The notes under the pieces were generated by a model, which saw only the letters and a list, made by a program, of their open reading frames with translations, searched no databases and was not told the DNA's origin. Positions 58,100 through 64,000 of a stretch of 64,000 nucleotides of DNA are shown here, piece by piece; positions within the stretch are counted from its first letter, which is position 1, and each line of letters opens with the position of its first letter. Source of the DNA: Sthenelais limicola (lineage: Eukaryota; Annelida; Polychaeta; Phyllodocida; Sigalionidae); assembly GCA_942159475.1 (NCBI GenBank), contig OW804097.1, positions 52,162,986 through 52,226,985 on the forward strand, in the 5' to 3' direction. The position numbers and the translations under genes are program-made.

Positions 58100-59000
58100 C
58101 AACTGATTACACCAGTGACTGATATTCCACTATAGGTCCCAACCGGGATTTTCCAGCCGAAACGGGCCTAATAGTATTACATAACAGCACCACGACCGAG
58201 TGGACTGTCAGACCTAACCAAAACCAAGTGTTTCATCATTGAGGCATCCCCCTCTCTCCCTTCTATCCCTCTCTTCATACCCGGCCTCTCTCCCTCTCCC
58301 TTGTATAAGAATCCACCACTCACAGTCACATCACAAATACAAAGCTTTAATATCTTTCCTCATAGACGTCACACATTGATGAAATAAAGATGAGAATAGT
58401 TCTTATGGCTAGGAGAATACTTCCAAAAATGAAATATTTCACAATTTAAAAAAAAGTTTAAAGATGAGTGGACTACTTGCTGATTGATACTGACACCATT
58501 TGCGGATGGGTACTAATTCATATATATTTATGTTAGGGATTAGAGTTGAGGAACACTTAGCCGTACCAAAAAGCCCAATGCGGATGGAGCTAAGACTGAT
58601 TCGTTTAATTACCAATTTATTTAAAACAATGTGTACAAACGTACTGGCAATTTAATTATCAATTCATATGAAACAAACTCTAGAGGTGTACAGTTGGCGG
58701 CTGAGTATATGTATAAGGCACATTACTAAGCTCACAGACCTGTACACTTTGGCCACCTGTGACCGACATTAAATAAGTTTATGGTTTATAGTTGGTGTTT
58801 GATCCTTGGATCAGGTGGGAGGTCAGGTATTAGGCTTCTCTCCGCTAGAAAAAACCTAAACCTTTCTCTCTCACGTCACGTCCAGCCCCTTGTTTCACCA
58901 GCTAGCTGTGGTGTTGAAAACCTCGCCACCACAATACAAACATGACCCCTAGCTTCCTAGCTCCTTTACCTATCTTCACCTAGATGTACCTTTACTTGGT
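58100..59000. other. Anonymous DNA, no gene seen
   Basis: CT-rich patch near 58245-58305. No exon or repeat family recognised. Confidence 0.4.
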
Positions 59001-59004
59001 TCTT

Positions 59005-59029
59005 TATATATATATATATATATATATAA
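59005..59029 (+). repeat. (TA)n microsatellite
   Basis: About 12 TA units. Confidence 0.9.
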
Positions 59030-59187
59030 TGCTTTTATTCATTCATGATAAACAGTTACATTATCACATAAAAAAAGGAAAGGTTTTTGTCCTCTGCCCC
59101 TTTGCAGTTCTTCCACGACCGCCCTAACTAAATATAATACACACATTCATTCATTCTACATGATACATAACATTACATTACAGTATA

Positions 59188-59508
59188 CATAGATTTCACT
59201 GACGTCACGGGTCAAGGAGAGCATCGCCATTTTAGTGGGCTACCCCGTGTAAACGTTAAATGTCCAAGACTCAAAAATGCTGTTTTCCGGCCGTTCTAAC
59301 CATTACCAGTTTTAATGAACCCATGATAACTCTTGTTGATATGATAGGTAATCTTTCTTTTGTAAATCATTACTAAAGTATCCAACATTGTGGCGTTTAT
59401 CAGCTTTGTTGTTATAAGCACGCTATTCACGCAAGGGTAGCGCTGCCCCCGGGCATGGCGGCCACTGAGATTCCCCAGCCAGGCGTGTGACGTCATGTGA
59501 AATCTATG
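59188..59508. mobile_element. MITE family B, 321 bp, TA target site
   Basis: Second copy of the element at 49090, in the same orientation, with CATAGATTTCAC...GTGAAATCTATG-type ends (the right end contains the spacer TGACGTCAT) and TA on both flanks. The interior aligns throughout, for example ATGCTGTTTTCCGGCCGTT here versus ACCGTTTTCTGGCTGTT there. Confidence 0.85.
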
Positions 59509-59959
59509 TATATTTCAATTCACTATGTGTCAATAGTCGGTTCAGGATAAGTTGTATTTCTCTGAATTTTTAAATTGTGAGGTTGTTACGTTGTTACGTC
59601 TCTTGTTTAACATTGTAACCTACCCTTTTCATTGGGACTTAGTCCACCAATTTGATATAATTTGTACATTAATAAACAATGCAATGCGTATGACAGCAGA
59701 GACTTGTTCCTACTGTCTATTAATATTTCATACTTTATACATCAACTTGAGAACATCTATTTCATTTCGACATTCGAGATTCGTTATGCTTAATACATAA
59801 CCCCCCGATCCCTTCCCCTCCCCACAGAATCCCTGTAGCACCCTTACCTTTCCCCCTTATAAACAATTTCATATTATCGCTATATCGATCTTCACTGTAC
59901 TAAGATCTTTAGGTGAAGATCCATTGCTAATATTCAAAAAAGAGTCGGGTATAGCACCC

Positions 59960-60065
59960 ATAAGCGTGTTTCATGTCAGCAATAGATGGTTGTATACTAC
60001 CCCAGAAGGCAGGAGTAGTGGCAAGACCAGTTCTTAAAGGTGAAATAAACTGCGTGGTAAAACAC
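59960..60065 (+). mobile_element. 3' fragment of the SINE seen at 8655
   Basis: CAGCAATAGATGGTTGTATACTACCCCAGA-like sequence (key block CAGCAATAGATGGT at about 59978), then GTAGTGGCAAGACCA, GTGAAATAAAC and GGTAAA, matches the last part of the SINE at 8655-9015. The tRNA-like head is absent. Confidence 0.6.
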
Positions 60066-60069
60066 AATA

Positions 60070-62245
60070 CAAAAAAAGTCATAATTTACTTGTGTCTTCG
60101 ACTCTTGAAGTATGGCTTCTTGTGAAAGTTTGTAAAGGATTGGTAATTTTACTTAAAGGATAGTTTGAATCAATATTTCCCAGGAGTGATGAAGTTCTTC
60201 ATAAATAAAGTAAACACGGTATTGATGGGATGAATTTCTCTTATATTTGAATAGACAGAAGTTTTATAGTTGTCATTCTAATTTCTATAGGGACTTGTCT
60301 TGAGTTATATATCCGAAGACTGTTTTTCGTCAAGGAGTTCTGGAAATCACCTTTCCAGCACGATCATGATACGAACTGGTTAAGACAAAAACGTCCAGTT
60401 ATGGAAGGATTAAAGTCAGTTAGATTATAGTTTTCGTTATATCCCTTATGGTTATTTTAATTTAAAAATAATAGGACTTGGATTTTAATTATTTAGGTCA
60501 GATACAACTTGTTGACTTCTGGTGGGGACACTGTAAAATAATGCATCCTGAGCTTAATTAATATGTTTTCGTTACCACTATGTAAGTGGTGTTACTACAT
60601 TCCTGCCACGCTATAAAAATATATTTCTTTGAATATGTCCTAGATATATCTCGTGAGATTTGGTGTAGGTTTGCAGTGCAGTAATAGTATCTAGTTGTCT
60701 TTTTTTTTTAGGGGGGGGGGGGGTATTTTTTGTCTATTTTGTTACAGTCAGATGAAGATAACAATTCACCTAGACATATAGATATCCATGCTTGGAAGCT
60801 TATCGGGTGAACCTCTAGTAGGTTGTGTGGAAAAAACTACCTGCTTTGAGTGAGTGGAGTGTGGGAAAAAACGCTGCGGACAAAAATAAACATTTGAGAA
60901 TGTTATTAGAGGATGGCAGACCACGATGTATGTAAGGAATGTAAACAAATTCAGTGGAATTGTGAACTGTACTGAGATGCTCTACACTGGACGGTTCTGA
61001 AAACTTTGGCTTAATTCCTGAGTGATTTATAACTCGGCAAAGGGTTTACTTTAAATACAGAATTGCTGTATATACACAATGCTTGAAAATATTTTGAATA
61101 TATATAATTGAACACTGCGACTTGTGAATAGTTTTTGAAGGCGAAGAACTGGCTCATTTCACATATTTAAGTTTATCATTTGGGAAATCAGTACTAGTGT
61201 TGTAGATACTTTAAAGTTGATTCATTTAGTGAGCCCTGTTGTACTGTTTTGTGCGAAAGAGTATCGTTAGAATATAATATAATCGGTATATTTGGTATAA
61301 ATTATACTCTCGCAATATATCATATTGCTATAGAAATGATGCCTTGGCAGAAAGGGAAATGTACGATTTGTTTTTATGAGTGGCAGGAACAAAACATGTC
61401 GTAAGTCACATGATGCACCACGTGGTCTGCTGTGGTTGTACACATTTTGGTTATGCCCTTCATGCTGGACCACCCACCTCCCGCCTGCTTTCTTCAAGTC
61501 AGATGTTTCACTTTCGTGATGGGACTAAATACCTAGAAACAGGTTGTTGCAACCTTGAAGTTATTTGATGTGGGTACAGGGATCTCAGATTTAGTTTCTG
61601 TTTGAAAAAAATTAATATTCAACAAGGCTATGAATTATCTCCTCATACTAATATCGAACAAGCCTCACATTTATTTTTCTATCCCTCCATTATTTACAAG
61701 AATACCAATTGAGTTCTAATTCTTTTTAGCATGAAATTGTCCTTCTAGGGGGCCACAGCAACCGAATACCCTATCGCCTATGTTGTCCCATCAGTGATAT
61801 TAAGATCCAAGATCCATTCCAAAATCCATCCGTTTGATGAGAGGTTAATCATAATTCTAACTTATTTGGTGTTTAACCCATCATGGTCTTGCAAAGAGGG
61901 ACCATGTGGCCACCTGTTGTAATAAGATAAGATATATAGAAAATACCTCGGCTCTACTCTCACAAACTAGTTTCCCTTCTCCACCTCAAGTGTCTGTCAG
62001 ACTGTATGATTGGCACTGACAGCCCTCCAGCCCTGGGTCCTGCCTCTTTTCATGACTCACTCAGTTTGTGACTTTTTACACAAAAGTTGTATTTATGGCC
62101 TTTTGAGGCTCGCTTACACACTTGTCCTTGATCAGGGGTCTTGATTTTCTCCATATGTGCCTCCTTAAAATGGAAGTACCTTACTAGAGATGCCCTTATA
62201 TTACTCATAGGAATCTGAATTCTGAGTTTCTGGTTTAGTGACGAT
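60070..62245. other. Anonymous DNA, no gene seen
   Basis: It contains a G13 run at 60711-60723. No exon or repeat family was recognised. Confidence 0.4.
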
Positions 62246-62251
62246 TTCAAT

Positions 62252-62300
62252 TCAATTCAATTAAAAAATTCTTTATTGCTGATGTTATAACAATGGTGGA
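62252..62300 (-). repeat. Possible retroelement 3' tail on the minus strand
   Basis: On the minus strand the sequence reads CAGCAATAAAGAATTTTTT and then three ATTGA units. A polyadenylation-like AATAAAG followed by a short simple repeat is the usual end of a LINE or SINE, but the body of the element was not recognised. Confidence 0.3.
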
Positions 62301-64000
62301 TCACCTCTGACACAAACAATGATGATGCCAATTCTTCCTGGGTTTCAGTTTGAATAATGGTGAATGAATTCATTTACTGGCTCTGGCCTTGTTTCAACAT
62401 TCCCCCTGTATATGGCTATTCTATGGCATACCTAACTTCCTAAGAAATTATTTCAGATTTCTTTTATTGATGACAAGGGATATTGCAATCTACTAAACAC
62501 AGCTCGTAATGTCCTCGACATAATTACATGTACAATAAACAAGTACATTTCAGATAACTGTAAAATAAATCTTCATGACCTGTTTACAACATCCTTTATA
62601 ATGGATCGTTCGGTTTTAATTTAATAATTCAGATAGTACAACTAGAAGAATGTCAATGTGTTACTCATTATTTCTTATTTTTAGTGTAAAGCTTGTAAGA
62701 TATGTTCATTTACTCACATGGTATTTAGATAGTATACAAACACTTCAGGTACTAATTTTCAACTGGTCGTTCATGTATGAAACGCAACAAAACGGTTCAT
62801 TTCACCGTTGACAAATAATTGGAATATTATGTCACATATGACTGACTGTCAATGTTAATCAGTGATTGCAAAGGCCGCCATTATCCCAGAGGTATCTTGA
62901 TACTCAAAAGAACAGATGATCAAAAAGATGTGTCTATTTAGGGAACTTCTTCAAGTCTTTGCTCAATGAAACTTTTTACTATACTTCTTATATAGTACAC
63001 CACATCGCTGTGAACATAGATTGGGGCAAAACAGAAACTGGGGGTAAAAAGAAATAGAATGATGAGTCCTTGTTCAAATATATTTCCTCTAGTTTGCGGT
63101 GTGTTGGTTTTGTTGTGATAAGTTTTTTTGGAAGAGATGATCTAGTTCACTTTATTTCGGTCAGTGTTCTACTTGTTTCAGGGTGTTTTACTTATGCATG
63201 TGGATGGCATTTAGTGTTTCCTTGGTAAAACTGGTTTTGGTTTCAAAATGTCTAAATATTAATGGTAAGTACCATTGTCTTCTCATTGAAGCAATACAAT
63301 TTTTGTAGGAGGATTTTATTCAATATTGATTTACGAGGTTTTTCTTTGTTTTTGTTGTTGCAATTATGCCTTTTTATTCTGGAAATTATATTTATACATG
63401 GTGTATGAAAGCTTGTGATTGGGATGGTTTACTACAAACTGGTTGAAATCACTCTAAGGTTTAGTTGAAATTGGTTAAAACTAGAGTTGTTCTGTACTGT
63501 TTTTAGTTTTATTGAGATAACAGTGTGGTCCAACGTTTCGGCCTTTCGGACTACAAAAAAGCTGTTACTAAACAGGACTTAGGAATAATAACAATAATAT
63601 AGCAGAGGCAACAACCTTTTCCCACCTGTACCTAAATATGATGTAATTGTTTTGATGTGGAAATAAAGTTAGATAATAATAATAATAAGAATTAATAGTA
63701 ATAAAAATAAAATAAGTATCATTCCTTATGCACTGGCACACATCAGTATATTATATGGCAGGGGTCCATAGGCCTGGCCTGGAATAGTAATGTACCTAGT
63801 GCCAGGTATGTTATACACCTGCAATATTACATTCACACTTTAGTTCTTCACCTCCCCTGACCCCTAGGTAGCTTCAAACTGACCTCTGGACTGACCAGCC
63901 CCAGGAAATCTGCCGCCACCCGTGGAAACTGACCTCAGGTCACTACAAAACATCATTCTATACCTTAAATGGTTATCTTCCTTATTGCGGGCGTTCCATT
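62300..64000. other. Anonymous DNA, no gene seen
   Basis: AT-rich with AATAAT-type simple sequence near 63675-63715. No exon or family was recognised to the window end. Confidence 0.4.

Noticed and set aside
57511..58106. Several overlapping open frames of 64-120 codons on both strands
   Set aside because: They run through the ends of a MITE family A copy and the GC-rich MITE family C; no frame is favoured and no domain is seen.
49197..59496. Similar minus-strand frames in the two MITE family B copies as a conserved small protein
   Set aside because: The N-terminal residues resemble each other only as far as the DNA does, and the rest diverges. There is no sign of coding constraint.

Overview
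The window looks like a gene-poor, AT-rich stretch of nuclear DNA from a marine invertebrate, most likely a lophotrochozoan and plausibly a mollusc. Evidence: canonical spliceosomal splice sites around a metazoan-type exon, tRNA-derived SINEs with an RNA polymerase III B box, non-LTR retrotransposon debris, many small inverted-repeat elements, numerous poly(C)/poly(G) runs, and a SINE-like tail ending in (ACTC)n. No bacterial gene organisation, rRNA gene, CRISPR array or convincing functional tRNA gene was seen. The taxonomic placement is inference.

Layout. 1-17.6 kb: mostly anonymous DNA with dispersed MITEs, a SINE, a purine-rich block and a field of CACTAC motifs. 17.7-19.4 kb: the 3' part of a non-LTR retrotransposon carrying a restriction-like endonuclease domain (plus strand). 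19.7-20.1 kb: a fragment of a second LINE (minus strand). 24.63-24.82 kb: the one convincing host exon, with a good acceptor and donor and 42 codons resembling the start of a Shank postsynaptic scaffold. A 53-bp minisatellite begins 83 bp after its donor. If the call is right, much of the DNA to the right may be first-intron sequence. 30.3-33.75 kb: a DNA transposon with roughly 630-bp terminal inverted repeats (TIRs) around a decayed gene. 39.4-40.7 kb: an element with dense GTCGC motifs at both ends. 44-48 kb: a cluster of palindromes and miniature elements. 51.0-55.5 kb: a second, divergent transposon of the same superfamily, with roughly 500-bp TIRs, containing an open reverse-transcriptase fragment and, 30 bp further on, an open 639-codon FEN1/XPG-like nuclease with a C-terminal CXC cysteine domain. 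57-64 kb: further MITEs and a SINE fragment.

The two large DNA transposons appear to be Academ-like (XPG-type nuclease, cysteine-rich C terminus, 3-bp target duplications). Both have termini beginning TAG and flanks TAT/TAT or TAC/TAC. One has diverged arms but an open nuclease gene with a complete predicted active site; the other has nearly identical arms but a wrecked gene.

The most unusual observation is a set of very short mobile-element-like insertions. Four are only 26-42 bp long, have termini CAACGAG...CTCGTTGC, and each is flanked by a different, perfect 6-bp direct repeat. Other palindromic insertions of similar size have other termini and 6-, 7- or 9-bp duplications. These look like insertions consisting almost only of their ends.
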